DNA of 64,000 nucleotides from Cucumis sativus (lineage: Eukaryota > Streptophyta > Magnoliopsida > Cucurbitales > Cucurbitaceae): contig NC_026655.2 in NCBI RefSeq assembly GCF_000004075.3, forward strand, positions 1,240,001 through 1,304,000, read 5' to 3'. A program made the translations under genes and the position numbers. This document shows, one piece after another, positions 62,533-64,000 of the stretch (positions are counted from its first letter, which is position 1; every line of letters starts with the position of its first letter). Below the pieces are notes generated by a model. That model worked only from the letters and a program-made list of their open reading frames with translations, had not been told where the DNA came from and did not search any database.

Positions 62533-64000
62533 ATTTTATCTGTTTGTATAGAAATATGTCAGGAAATGAACGATAAAAAAGCTAATGAGAAGGTGAAATC
62601 AAGGGGTGAACTTTGGATTGAGGAAATGAGCCTTGTTTTACTTGAAAACGGTCCTTAAAGGGAATGGGAGGAGCAAATGATATGGTTTAGAAGGTATGAT
62701 AAGTGTGGAAGCAAGAAAAGCATGGACCTTCTCACATTAAACTATATTAGCATGATAAGTAACATCAACTTAACACATTCTAAGAAGAAATTAGAAATAA
62801 TGACTTTTCTGTGTCTTTCTGCCCTTCCCAACCATATTCACATGTTTGGCTTCAAGAACAACATATCGGTCAGGTTCGAATCCGGTGAGTTATTCGGTTA
62901 AGCATTCTTTTAATTGCCCATATATAATAGTGAGTCATGTCAAAGGAAATGAACTACTCTTTTCTTTATGATCACAAGTTTGAAAGAGTGATTATTTTAA
63001 GCCAAAAACTTAAATTGTTGTAGTTTAATACTGAAAACCTTTTCAAAATTACGACCACAAAAGCAAGAAGTTGTAAGAATAATTAAACTAAATCTAAAGG
63101 TGAAACTACAGGCTAATGTACTGATTCTTTAATACATAGTTTTGTTCATAACCAGGTTTGATAGAAGAACTTTCCTAAGAGCCTCTTCATCTTCATCACT
63201 CTTAATGCCTATTGCTAAGAAATTGGCTCTGCCAAAGCTACTGCTCGTACTTGACATGCAGAAACCAATGATGGCCGAGGGTTTCATCTTTCCATCTTGG
63301 TTTCAACTTTATTTGACAATCTGTCCTTTATGCAATGGTTATATTAAGCTTGGCCGTTGACAACTATGTTGTTTATGTAACGGTTATATTAAGCTTATCC
63401 GGAGATTTGAACTAAATTTTGAATCTTGAAATTAATAAGTTTGTGTTTGAGATGCAATAGTCTAGACTAAATAAACATTAGAGAGAGCGAAGAAAGAAAA
63501 AGCTAAAGTTTCTCGTAAAGTATGCAAACTTCAATTATAAACTCAATAAGATTCAATTAATTTTAACACCATTGTTCAAACACTAAAATATTCTTTCGTC
63601 TCCTTTCTCAACCAACGAGCCTATTTCTAGCAAGAGTTGTTGAAATAAAATAACCATATAGGTAAGTTAAGCAATGGATCTTAGGCAGCATTAGAAGGGC
63701 AAATGCAGAATTCGATAAAAATGAGCTAATCATTTGAGGGAGGACGGTTGAATTACAAAACAGAATAATATCCGCAAGTAATTAAAACAGACCCATCCAA
63801 CCCATTTATATCTAGAGGGGAGATTTAAAGTCAGTATCATAATAGATAGAGCTTATACATCTAAAAGCCAACTCTTTCGGTTACAATATTAGTCAAAAGG
63901 TTATTGTACACTGATGGGTAAAACTATAGAAACACCAAACAAATTCCCCTTCCATCTATTGTTGGGTTTTCATTGAATGTGGACATTACTAAAAAAATGG
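62533..64000. other. MYB35-like promoter and intergenic DNA
   Basis: No exon with a recognised domain was found up to the window edge. Open frames at 62677-62901 and 63142-63360 lack family signals. A GGTTCGAATCC box B-like word at 62874-62884 is discussed among the rejected items. The repeated phrase GGTTATATTAAGCTT occurs near 63339 and 63382. Confidence 0.65.

Noticed and set aside
62860-62895. GGTTCGAATCC box B-like word suggesting a tRNA gene
   Set aside because: The flanking bases do not make a good five-pair T stem, no box A is seen at the right distance upstream, and no acceptor stem can be formed.

Overview
This is a nuclear window from a flowering plant. It shows GT-AG introns, AT-rich gaps full of microsatellites and small inverted-repeat elements, and plant-only gene families (germin-like proteins, R2R3-MYB, SHAQKYF MYB, plant S6 kinase). 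Protein and repeat character suggest a rosid eudicot, most likely a cucurbit; that last step is inference from remembered sequence style, not a search.

Layout. 1-5 kb: a decayed minus-strand copy of what looks like a plant coiled-coil protein gene, with an E2F-like GC-rich promoter still recognisable. 5-12.5 kb: gene-free, AT-rich, with a long-inverted-repeat element and several related MITE-like copies. 12.7-14.3 kb (+): SHAQKYF-type one-repeat MYB with EAR motifs. 16.7-18.9 kb (-): S6 kinase, six exons. 21.6-34.9 kb (-): a MOS14/transportin-SR importin whose 27 coding exons join in frame to 960 residues; its introns hold a LINE 3' fragment and a tRNA-derived SINE. 37.9-40.0 kb (+): mitochondrial 5-formyltetrahydrofolate cyclo-ligase, seven exons. 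41.5-45.5 kb (+): two tandem intronless germin-like genes. 47.2-50.2 kb (-): bHLH79-like factor, six exons. 56.1-57.0 kb (-): LC8-type dynein light chain domain with a long N-terminal extension. 57.9-60.3 kb (-): conserved plant protein of unknown function with a coiled coil. 61.2-62.5 kb (-): R2R3-MYB of the MYB35/TDF1 (tapetum) type.

The genes are independent transcription units, not an operon or a biosynthetic cluster. Themes are growth signalling (S6K), nuclear import of splicing factors (MOS14), folate repair (5-FCL), cell-wall germins, and transcription factors. MOS14 and bHLH79 are, from memory, immediate neighbours in Arabidopsis (At5g62600/At5g62610); here the folate gene and two germins lie between them. 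I found no convincing undescribed system. The most useful unusual signals are the paired comparison of the duplicated germin loci (which reveals a MITE insertion), the decayed gene with an intact-looking promoter, the family of AT-rich inverted-repeat elements, and the conserved gene of unknown function. All exon edges were read by eye from frame continuity and GT-AG sites.
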